64,000 bases of DNA from Pipra filicauda (taxonomy: Eukaryota; Chordata; Aves; Passeriformes; Pipridae): NCBI RefSeq assembly GCF_003945595.2, contig NW_024104302.1, positions 640,531 through 704,530 on the forward strand, in the 5' to 3' direction. Numbering within the stretch: the first letter of the stretch is position 1; every line of letters begins with the position of its first letter. Below, in pieces: positions 24,989 to 35,534 of this stretch. The notes under the pieces are model-generated. The model did not search any database. It saw only the letters and a program-made list of their open reading frames with translations, and was not told the DNA's origin. Position numbers and translations under genes: made by a program.

Positions 24989-27900
24989 CTTTGAGAGAAA
25001 ATCCACTCAGTTATGCAAAATAACAGAAAAACTCCTTACTCATAAAACATTCCCTCTCAAAGGTTCCTGGGAGCACAAGATTCTCTCTCTTCATGAGCAA
25101 AGCTGAACTCACCACAGCAGAAATTAATAAGTGTGCATAATAAGTATCTTACATTAAGATGCCAAAAAAAGGGAACCTTTCTGAGTATTAGTTTTCAGGA
25201 TTTAACAACATGTAAAGCCTAAATTAACATTTTTGTGAACAGAAAATCTAACCTTTCATAAATTAGTGAATCACTTTTAAAGAGCAGTCAAGCTTCGGGA
25301 AGGAAGAGGTAACAAGGACTTTTTTTTTATACAAGTGACAGACTTCTAAAGCTAATTATAACAAGATGAAAGAAATTGATAAATGAAAGGAAAACACACG
25401 ACAGAGTTTGGCTTTCAAGCATTTACTCCACATACAACTCAGACTGTACACAGAAATCTGTAGCTGCTGCCAGACTGAAACTTCCCATGCTCCTCAAAGC
25501 AATTATTCAGAGTTTAAGCTGAACTCTCATTTTAAACTGTCGTGAAATTCGAGAGGATGTTTTGAGATGACGGGGACCAGAGAACACTGAAAGCCACACT
25601 TGGACGCTCACGGGAGGACTGGGGCTGTCACATGTCACCACTGAGAACCACCAGGGGCTGGCAGAAGCTCCTGGATCATCCATGATGATCAAATCCATTA
25701 AACTCTGCCTCCCAGAACACTCTGACTCACCCCAGGAGTGGGAATAGCTGACTACAACAACCCTGAAGTCAAAAGAAACACATATTTTTGATAGCTTGGT
25801 CCCGCGCGCACTTTAAACACCACGGGAGCAAAATTCAGAGATGAAATATTTCCAGGAACTTCAGGAATGAAAACAGCATTGTTGGGACCCAGCAAGCATG
25901 CCAAGAACTTCGAGGATTACTTGGAAATAGGAAAACAACAAAGGAACTGAAAGGACTAAACCCTACCAATTAGAGGTCTTTAAGCAATTAAGAGTTTATT
26001 AAACGAAGTTCTCTAAACTAATAGGCTTTAGAACAACTGTGTGTGAACAAAAATGAATTGTTCGATGTTTGTTCCCTCCCAAAAGCCTGAAGACTAATAC
26101 TGGTGATGGGGGGCTTGATGTTCATCCCCTCGGGCCCTTCCTAAAATACTTGGAGGCATCTTGACTGTCTTTCCTACAGATCCTGCACTGACCCCTGGAA
26201 CTTGTGCTCTCTCCTGTCCTCCTGAGATGTCCCCACTTTCTTTGCTTCTCCAGCTGTCTTTGATGGAAATACATAAACATACATCCATAAACCACCAAAC
26301 CCAGCATCCCCACTGGAAAAACGTGGGCAGCAAAGTCAACACGACGCCGCCTCACAAGGAAGCAGCTTCAACCTCTGCTTTCATTTTATCAAATAGAGCA
26401 GCTGGTAATGCCCCAGTTAAAAAGCAATCCTGAGAGCATTACATGGTAATAATCCCATGTTTGTGGAGTTCCCAACAACAGCCCCGAGGTGAATGTGGCC
26501 AAACACATTCCTTGATGAGTCTGTGGTGATGATGCTCACTTCAAGTCTGTGGGGTTCGTGTTCACAGGTAATTTTTATACAGTTAGAGCCCGAGAGGAAG
26601 GAGACAAGCACCGTGTTATTATGAAAACCCACAGAGTTGAGTCGGAGGAACAGCTCACTGTGGTGCTGTGCTTGGAAAACAGCACTTCCAGAGGGTTAAA
26701 GAGCTTGGCCACGGAGACTGCAGCAGCCCCTGGAGCTGGGAGGCAGGAGGACAAGACCCTTCATCCCTCAGCTCTGGGCAGGCTTGAGTTCCTCATCCTC
26801 TGCTAACAGGGCATTGTTTTTCCTTTTGTCTAGAACAGTCGTACTTTGAGTAAGAAGGATGGAGAACAAAAGCACAACTGCTCCAGGAGAGATGCCACTG
26901 ACAGACAGCTCATGACTCACTCTGAGCTCAGAGGAACTCACCACTCTCATCAACAATCAGCAGATAACCCTGCCAACCACAGAATACCAGCTAATGCACC
27001 CTGCAACCTTAATTCTCACTCAAAGTTTGAATTTACTCTTCTGGGAAAAGGCTTTCTCCAGCAGTGCTTTTTATTTAAGTGTTGGGATTTACCACCTACT
27101 TAAAATAAGATCAGAAACTCTACAGAAAGAGCACAGTCACTCACGAGGAGAAAGTCAAAAGTCAGAACCAGTTCTCTCTTCAACATGAAAATGTGGTGAC
27201 CTTGAAATTAAGGAAATTTAATTTTGAACAGGGCTTTGTCATTTTGCATAACCTGGTTTCTAATTCTGGATTAATGATACAGACAATTCCCGAGGGACTC
27301 TTCCAGTCTCCATATACAATGTCAATTATAGAGCCTTGGAGAGCAGTGATAACCACAGGGAAGTTAGGAATGCCATCACCTCACTTCCAGCAACTCCTCT
27401 GCAGGGCTTTTAGTGCCTTCTGTGCTGCCCAGAACAGCTAAAATCATATTTTAAACATTATTAGTAGCTGCCTCCATCAACAACCACGTGAACGGGGATT
27501 TAAGCCTGAACTAAAACGTGGCACAATCCTGCACAAGTTGACTCAAATTAAACTGCCTTGGGAGGAATTTTAAGGCACTTCCTACAGCTGGAATCAACAA
27601 CCCTCCCTCTGCCAGGACCAACAACAGTGATTCTGCCCCAAAGCACCACAGGACTGAAGCACAGCGAGATTCCTGCATTTCAACTTTTGGCAAAGACACA
27701 GAGCAGCCAAAAACCCATCAGTCAAAACCACACCAGCTCCAAACTGCACGTTCTGTTCGAGGCTCCCTTCAGTCTGAAGTTACTTCTGAAGACACACTGG
27801 TGTGACAGAAAAATGAAAACGAAAAAACTAGGCAATGTATAAAGTGTGGGGAAATGCTACAGCACTTCACTGCTCAGGCACTAAAGGAAATGTGAATTAT

Positions 27901-28498
27901 TTGCTTAATTTTTAAATAATCAAAAATATATCTTAGATACAGACCTAGTTAAGGAGTTGCTGTAAGCCTGTTCTGCAAACCTGCCCAAGTCTCAAGAATA
28001 TTCAATACAGAAGTCAAGTTCAATCCATTGGCAAGCACTGGAGATTTTGTCAGAACACAGAGTATTTTGGATTTTATATAAAAAAAGCCTTGAAACAATT
28101 AAGATACCAAAGTACATTTCCACAGAATGCAGTGTCCCTATTATACACTTTGTTTACAAAAAAGTATCAATATTTTAGTTAGAATGAACTCAATAACATA
28201 AAATGTATAATTTTATTACATCTGTTTTCCTGTCGATCACCTCCAGTAGGGAAAGACAGGGAATGATCAAACACTAATATGTGGAAACTCCTACATCTTT
28301 TTCTCTAAATACAGAAACAATCAGGATAAAAATCAGTAAAACTGATACAGGAAGACAATGCCCCTCCTGCTCCATGTTCCAAATCCAGGTGATCACAGAT
28401 CAGCAAAGAAACAACTGAAGACAACTGCAATTGTATTTAAACAATTCAATAACTCCTGCAAAGAAAAGTGGGACTGTAAGAAGGAAAAATTCTCCTAC

Positions 28499-28561
28499 CT
28501 TGATATCTTTAGACGAGTTAAACCTCTAGTAAAAAGTGTCCTCCTCCATTCACTGCAAGTC
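28499..28561 (-). other. TANC2: Candidate non-coding 5'-UTR exon (63 bp)
   Basis: On the minus strand a T8-containing pyrimidine tract ending ATGTCTTTCAG directly precedes GACTTGCAG at 28561. The segment ends ATATCAAG before a GTAGGA donor at 28498-28493. Both sites are good and point the same way as the ATG exon 7.6 kb downstream. The 63 nt contain TGA and TAG in the frame of the downstream ATG, so it would be untranslated leader. It holds a short upstream ORF. It is predicted from splice signals only; there is no transcript evidence, and a chance pair of sites in intron is possible. Confidence 0.45.
28526..28549 (-). promoter_or_regulatory. Upstream ORF in candidate leader exon (MEEDTFY, stop)
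   Basis: ATG at 28549-28547 on the minus strand is followed by six codons and TAG at 28528-28526. If the 63-bp exon is spliced to the ATG exon, this 8-codon uORF lies in the main frame. It ends 60 nt before the main start, a spacing compatible with reinitiation. Its context (CAGTGAATGG) has a purine (G) at -3 and G at +4. A regulatory role is inference. Confidence 0.35.
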
Positions 28562-29211
28562 CTGAAAGACATAAAAAAAACCACAAGAGAATTTAGCAGC
28601 ATCTTCTCAGCACCCTCTGTGCCCCACAGTGGCCACATGCACTGAGCTACAACCATCCCATCCCAGGAATAAACCCACGGATTTCCCAGTGTGTCACTGT
28701 GGAAGCACCAGGCAGCCCCTGCTCTTTAGCCTAACAATTAAAAAGTGAATGCTCCTGCTCTTCAATCTGTGAATCAATACTAATTTCAGTCACTTGCCTC
28801 TTCCCTCTCATCGCTTTTCAGTCGGGAGGAGAAGAAAAGCAGAGAAATTTCCCTCGGACACACATCATATAATGCACTATTTAACAAGCAGTATGTTAAT
28901 TCCAAATATTTCCCTTCATCCCAGCAAGTTCTCCTGCTAAAACCCTGCAACCTCCCCACTGGGTTTTTTTTTTAAACTCAATCCTTACATAAACACAACT
29001 CCCAAGAGGGATCCAGCACTAAATCAAGGGTTCAGTCCTTGGCCCTTTGCTCTGTCATCACATACTCAGAACAAGTTCATCAACAAAAAGCCACGAGAAA
29101 TGTATCTTGTAACTTATTGAAAAAGACCAGAGCAGCTTTTTTATTCCCAGCCTGTGTTTTATTTGTGCTGACGATATTGTGTTACAGCCTCCACCAATCC
29201 ATTGTTTCAGA

Positions 29212-29536
29212 AATCTCATTTGAGAACCAGCAAACAGAAGGAAATACAGACACCTCTCATTTGTCATCAAACAAACAAACACCAAAAAAAAATCCCAGGA
29301 AATTGAGGCCACCTTAAGTTTAAAGCAAAGCAGAATAATTGCTCAGCCACTTCAGGGAGGTTTTTTTATGCTACTGCAAGAGGATGCTGAGAAGTAAATG
29401 ACAGTTTTATTTGGGATTCACAACCGTAACAGCAACTTCTCCAACGGTCTTATATGAATAATTCTGTATATAAAGCTGTAAGACATTCCATAAATTCATG
29501 CAGTGATCCTATCTCACTTCTCAGGGCTGCCAGTTA
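29212..29536 (+). repeat. Direct duplication B, copy 1 (325 bp)
   Basis: It matches 31825-32149 at a net offset of 2,613 bp. Visible differences are two substitutions and small compensating changes in A/CAAA runs. It starts AATCTCATTTGAGAACC and ends GGGCTGCCAGTTA. Confidence 0.93.
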
Positions 29537-29929
29537 CCTCCCTGCCTTCCACTCTTCCCTTCTGTGGAAAAAGAACTGAGGAGCCAGCGAGCAGCACAGC
29601 CATGCCCTGGGAGAGGGCTGGAAACACAGCTCATCCCACAGCCTGGGCAGGGATCCCCGGGACAGGAGGAATGGTCCTTCTCCAAATTCCCTTCCCAGGT
29701 CCTGCCAAGCCCTGGGTGTGCCCCAAATCACCCGACTGCCCCCGAATCCACCTCTGGTAGGAACTGAACTGCTAAAAAGACCCAGCTCCAAATTCCTGGC
29801 TGAGTGTCCAACCCCGGAGAGCACAAGAGCACGGGGTGGAACTTGTTTTAACTGAGCCCCCACGGAGGATAAACCCAAACACATTCTGATTAAAGAGCAT
29901 TTTTATTAGATATTTTGTCACATAAAGGA

Positions 29930-30222
29930 AGTCCCTGGAGGGGAACTTTTCACAAGGGCCTGGAGGGACAGCACAGGGGGGAATGGCTTTAAGCTGAAGG
30001 AGGGCAGGGTTAGATGGGATATTGGGAAGAAATTCTCCCCTGGGAGGGTGGAGAGGCCCTGGAACAGATTTCTCAGAGAAGCTGTGGCTGCCCCTGGATC
30101 CCTGGAAGTGTCCAAGGCCAGGTTGGACGGGGTTTGGAGCAACCTGGGATAGTGGAAAGGGGTGGGACTGGATGGTCTTGAAGGCCCCTTCCCATCCAAA
30201 CCATTCTAGGATTCTATGATTC
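29930..30222 (+). mobile_element. CR1 LINE 3' fragment, plus orientation
   Basis: Starts near GTCCCTGGAGGGGAAC and ends CCATTCTAGGATTCTATGAT then TCC. It is followed by an A-run and the flank shared with the CR1 at 7476. Confidence 0.9.
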
Positions 30223-30282
30223 CAAAAAAAAATAATAAAATATTTCTTAGATCCTAAACAGACAAAAGCCAAAAAGGATCTT
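30223..30282 (+). repeat. CR1-linked 3' flank, copy 2
   Basis: An A-run with AATAATAAA, then ATATTTCTTAGATCCTAAA, one variable base, AGACAAAAG and AGGATCTTA. It matches 7420-7475 on the opposite strand except for a few substitutions and A-run length. Confidence 0.75.
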
Positions 30283-31824
30283 ATAACACTCAGCTTTCTC
30301 CACAATTCTTTTAACTGGTCACAAATCAGGTACCTGCAAACACCTCAGGTAGGTGAGAGAGAGAAGAGAAATTCTTTCTTTCAAAAGCAGCAAGGTTACA
30401 ATTTTTGGAAAACTGAAAACATTCACCTAATAACTCAAAATAACTGCTTATAAATGTTTCAGTCTGCTGCCATCTATCTCCTTCCTCCAGCTCTTAATGG
30501 GATCCCCTGTAAAACAAAGAGCAGCACTGGTCTGAGCTGGGGGAGCTCCGAGCTCCCCATCTGCATTCCCAGAGCGGAGCTGATGAATCTGCACTGAGCT
30601 TTTCAACAGCAGAGCTTTCATCTGCTCCCAGGACTCCATTAGAAATCTTTATGTGAATGCAGCAGATATTAGTGGGTTGTCAATAAAAGCTGAATGTCAT
30701 TAAAGTGCTTTTATTCTTTAAATGCCTTTAACCCTCTAATTATATTTGGAAATTCCGCTATTGAACTGTATGAAAGTTATAAATCCTGACGTGTTGTATC
30801 ACAACAAATACATTTAGACTAATACACAAACGGTTTTGGGGGCAGGGGAGAATCAATTTTAGAATTATTCCCCCTTGATTAAACACATAAATCTCAACTG
30901 GTGTGTTTCAATCACGAGCAACACTCAGCCAGGGTTTCTGCAGATATTCCAAGTTTGGGGGGTAAAAACCTCTGGCCCGTGGTATGGCTGCAAGTCATAA
31001 CATACAGCTTTCAAAAAAGTAAAATTAGCTCTTTTTATTATATCAGCATTGTTTTTCCAAGTTCTCTTGGACTTGGCAGGGAGAAGGGAACAGTCCTTGA
31101 GCATCTCAACTCTCACCTCCCAACCCAGAAGGGACTTTGCTCTGCTGGTTTCCTCCCCACTCAAGGTGGGAATCGGGTTAACACGGGCACAAACAGTCCC
31201 TGTCCTGCCAACTGCACCATTTCCTGGGGCTCCAGACTCCTTCTGCCTCTGCCCATCAGTGAAGAAGGCAACTGCTGCCAGCTGGGACTTCTGCCCATAA
31301 AATCCAACTGGGAATTGCCAGCCAGCAACTTCCAATTGCCATCCAGGTTGGCAAATGTCAAACGTGACCGAGGAACAGGAACGTTCCCAACTTCCACAAT
31401 AATAAAAAAAACCCAACAATCTAAGGATTGCTTTTAACACCAGAATCAGGTAACTTATGTCAGGGACAGCACAACCAGGAACAAAACCCACTGAGAATGT
31501 CAGAATGTGACACAGGAGAGCAGGAAAACACTTCACCCCCAGATCCCTTTGCTGACTTTGCATCCAGCTGATTTCTTTCCTTTGGAACAATCCCCAGCCC
31601 AGAGAAATATCAATTCAACTGCACAGTTCCTATACCATGTTTACCTTCCCACTGCATCCACCACTTTATTCAACTTCACCCACTGTAACAGAAATCATCC
31701 ACTTGAAAAAGTTTTTGGATAACTCTCTGCATTTGGGACCTTTTCCCCTCCTCACAGCAGTTGAGTGAAGCCCTCGTGCCCAGAGCTGCTCAAGGAAGGG
31801 GCTGGGAAGGAACAGCCTTGAGAG

Positions 31825-32149
31825 AATCTCATTTGAGAACCAGCAAACAGAAGGAAATACAGACACCTCTCATTTGTCATCAAAAAAAACAAACACCAAA
31901 AAAAATCCCAGGAAATTGAGGCCACCTTAAGTTTAAAGCAAAGCAGAATAATTGCTCAGCCACTTCAGGGAGGTTTTTTTATGCTACTGCAAGAGGATGC
32001 TGAGAAGTAAATGACAGCTTTATTTGGGATTCACAACCGTAACAGCAACTTCTCCAATGGTCTTATATGAATAATTCTGTATATAAAGCTGTAAGACATT
32101 CCATAAATTCATGCAGTGATCCTATCTCACTTCTCAGGGCTGCCAGTTA
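31825..32149 (+). repeat. Direct duplication B, copy 2 (325 bp)
   Basis: Partner of 29212-29536. No terminal inverted repeats or poly(A) tail are visible, so it looks like a local duplication rather than a transposon. Confidence 0.93.
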
Positions 32150-32971
32150 ATAAGAGAACAAAGAAATGCTATCAAAAAGCACAAGTTAGGAATAATGACA
32201 CCAAGTCAAGTGAGCAAACACTCAAGAAATACAAGAATGAAGGTTTAGCACGTTCAGGAGAGGAGGGAGTCAAGCAGCTCAGACACAAAGCAGTCACCTG
32301 CAGGCCTGAGGTCTCAAATAATTTCTTGCTTATACACCTGTGGAGGCAATAACTACTGAGTTCTTCTGCAGAAGAATGTGTTAAAAATAGCCAAAAAGTG
32401 TAAAACAGCAAAAAGACACACATTGACCATCCCTGTAACATCACATTTGCCTTCAACTATTTCTTAAAAAGAGCTTTTCCTATATTCTGTTAAATATATG
32501 AGGATATGGTTTGCAAGTTAAACTCAATTTTTAAATATCCCAGTGCATGAGGGCACCAAAAAGGCATAAAATCGAAGCCAGCTGAGTGAGTGCCCAAAAG
32601 GAGGGCTCCTAATTAATACAGAAATAATTGCAACAGGTAAGAATGGTCCATGAAAAAAATCCCAGTACTGTCAACACTTTCAGGTGTCAAAATTCAGCAC
32701 CTTCCTGTCACTCTAACCCAGAAGACAACCGCCTACAAAACCAATTAATGCTTTCAGGTACAGCAGCACATGTTCCAGCTGCAGTATTTTCCTGTCAAGC
32801 TAAAATCCATGACAGAAAAAAGAGACTTAAAGCCTTAAGAGTCGAGAAACAAAACCAGGAAAGCTTCCACCCAGAGCAACCTGACTGGAGCTGGAAAGAG
32901 GGATGGTCTGAAATGAAACCAGAGCATTTGATTTCCCAGGAATGAGTCTGTTGAGATCTCTCAAGCTGAAC

Positions 32972-33116
32972 CATCCTATATTTGAAAATAGAGAACCACT
33001 CATCCTATATTTGAAAATAGTGAACCACTCATCCTATATTTGAAAATAGAGAACCACTCATCCTATATTTGAAAATAGAGAACCACTCATCCTATATTTG
33101 AAAATAATGAACATCA
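32972..33116. repeat. 29-bp minisatellite, five copies
   Basis: Units start at 32972, 33001, 33030, 33059 and 33088, each with CATCCTATATTTGAAAATAG followed by GAACCACT or a close variant. The last copy is diverged at its end. Confidence 0.95.
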
Positions 33117-34970
33117 GGATTGAGAAGCTCCCAAGAGGCTGAAAAAAACCCCAGTTTTCTATTTACTGTAAACAAAGGAACCTTTTCTCCCCATAACTGA
33201 AGCAAACAGGTAAAAATTCACAGCAATTTTGCAAAGCTAATTGAGTCTGAAGCCTCTGAACCAAGCGTAGCACAGGTCACATGTCCCCTGATCTCAACAG
33301 TTTAATTATATTTTCCCAGAGAAATTAACAACTTACTCATAACTTTTATCAACAGAACATTAATACACAGACATTAAACACAATGACCATCTGTCTTTGA
33401 AAACCAAAACTACCCCAGTGATCAGAACATGCTGCTCAACCAGTCCTGCTGGAAAGCAAAGGCTCTGAAATGGTCTCATGAATAGGGATTTCCATCTTTA
33501 AATGAGGTTATTTTTCTAGTTTTGGCTGTCAGATGCACCAGCTGGTATTCATCTGATAAATTGAGTAAGCTTGGATGGTATTCTAAAATCAAATCACATC
33601 ACAGTTTAAATTCTTTGCACATACATATATGTTGGAAACAAAATACATACTGACAAAAATAGTCTTTATTCCAGTTCTAACTTACATAAATTCAGTTTTT
33701 AAGCAAAACATGTGGTTTAATGATGCCTGTCATGTAACAAATCAAAGATCAAGAAAATGGCAATATTCTTTAAATTACAGTCATGTAAATAGGACTGACC
33801 TAATTTGACTGAGGACTAATCTGGAAAACAAGTCTCATGTTTCCATCTTGATAAAGAGTTTGTCTTCTTAACCTCATATTCTCTAATTAAAAGTAAGATT
33901 TGAATCATATGTTACCATACATAATGACTGTACTTACACAGTTCATTACACAGGAACACACACCATTGATAAATCAAGAATTCCACAAATAAAACCACCC
34001 AACACAGCACTCGGGTCCAGAATTAGATAGGTCTTGGCTGATTTTCAACAGTATTAAGCAAGAATCCACTCTACCATATTCTAAGTTGGCAACAGTTTCT
34101 TCATGATCATCACTCTAAATAACTATGGGAAAGCATCCAGACATCAATGGGATTATGGAAAAAAAAAAATAAAAATCAGAAAATTGGCCACGCTTTAAAT
34201 CAAGACTTTTTTGCTTACCCCATGTGCCTAAAAAAAAAAAAGAAAGAAAAAAGAAGAAAAGGAACTGCCCTGTGTGTTAAATCCAGATGACATTCCCATT
34301 CTGCTCTTACCAACTCAGACTCCTGGTTTTAGAGGAAAATTACAAGGAGCTCCCACTATTATTTTCCCCTCAACGAACAGTTCCCAACCATTAATGGATG
34401 ATCCCATTTTTCAGCATCTTAATGACGTTTATCAAAATATATAAACTCATTTATTTACCGCCTTTCCCCGGCGATCTGTCGCTGGTTTGTTGTTGAAGTG
34501 CCTGGTGCTCCCCAACCCTCACCTCTCTCGTGCCTCCAGACTGTTAATTACCATCCCATGTTTAATAACTCTGAACTCCAGCCCGTGTTTAATAACTCTG
34601 AGCACAACCTGTCTGTTCACCCCCTCTGCTCTATCTCAGATCAGTCGTTATTTATTAACCAGCTGAACTCCCAAACATGCCCATGTGACCAGAAAATGAT
34701 GGGTTCTGGGAAGAATGCACCAAGAAAAATATTCTCCTTCCAGAGTAATTCAGGGTTAGGAGAATTATTGGAATTATCTGACTTTTCACAGATGTCAATA
34801 CCTGGAAGAGGAGTCTTCATGGCCCACACATGCCACAGACAGTGAGAGGGCATCAAACACAGCAGCCCTTTGGAACATCCCAAGCCTATTCCCACCTTCC
34901 CAACGCTGCTGCAAGTTTTGCCAGGGATTTCAGCAAGAACTGAACAGAATAACACTGCTCAAACACCTGC

Positions 34971-35070
34971 AACCCAAGCTGCTCGACTGGAAGGCGTTCC
35001 TGCCCACGGGAGGGGTTGGAAGTAGATGATCTTCCAGGTTCCTTCCAACCCAAGCCATCCTGGGCTTCTG
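34971..35070 (+). mobile_element. Short CR1 3' fragment, plus orientation
   Basis: From CAACCCAAGCTGCTCGACTG to AAGCCATCCTGGGCTTCTGA; about the last 100 bp of a diverged copy. Confidence 0.8.
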
Positions 35071-35474
35071 ACAAATTTAAGGATGAAATTTCTAAGATTC
35101 AGGAGCGTCATCTGCATCGTGGCTTTGTCCCAAGGGTTCACATTTCCATCCCTGGGTCCACACCCCACCATCACTGCTGTGTCAGACAGGTAAGGAAGGA
35201 GGCTGGGAAGCAGCTGGGAACAGGCAGGGCCTGGCTGGAGATGGCTCCAGAATGGACTGGTAAAGATTCCCTCATCCCTCTGCTCTATTTTTGGGTTTGA
35301 TCTGCTTTTTGGTTTTGATTTTTTTTTAATTCCTGCCAGAACCGGGCTCGATTTTCCCAAGTTTGTCTCATTTAACTTTTGTCTGGAAGGACACGTGCAC
35401 AGGGAACTTGCTCCCAACCCCAGGAAGCACCTCAGTAGCTGCCACTGTGCTGCTCCTTTAGCTCAGAAGCCTCT

Positions 35475-35534
35475 GAGGATGTAAAATAACCCCTGAGGAT
35501 ATAAAATAAACCCCGAGGATATAAAATACCCACT
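35475..35534. repeat. 20-bp tandem repeat, three copies
   Basis: GAGGATRTAAAATAAMCCC-type units at 35475, 35495 and 35515. Confidence 0.88.

Larger units (their letters stand above)
20866..28498 (-). other. TANC2: Intron between candidate UTR exon and ATG exon
   Basis: It contains an older CR1 about 200 bp upstream of the ATG exon (21062-21535), a CR1 3' fragment (22640-22757) and A-rich low complexity (24868-24988). No other exon could be supported. Confidence 0.45.

Noticed and set aside
25540..25680. Minus-strand acceptor/donor pair around a short segment
   Set aside because: The pyrimidine tract is weak and the donor mediocre (CCC/GTGAGC). Nothing else supports an exon.
30925..31590. 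221-codon minus-strand open frame
   Set aside because: It has no recognisable domain, overlaps a 178-codon frame on the other strand, has no convincing splice or promoter context, and about this many frames are expected by chance in 64 kb.
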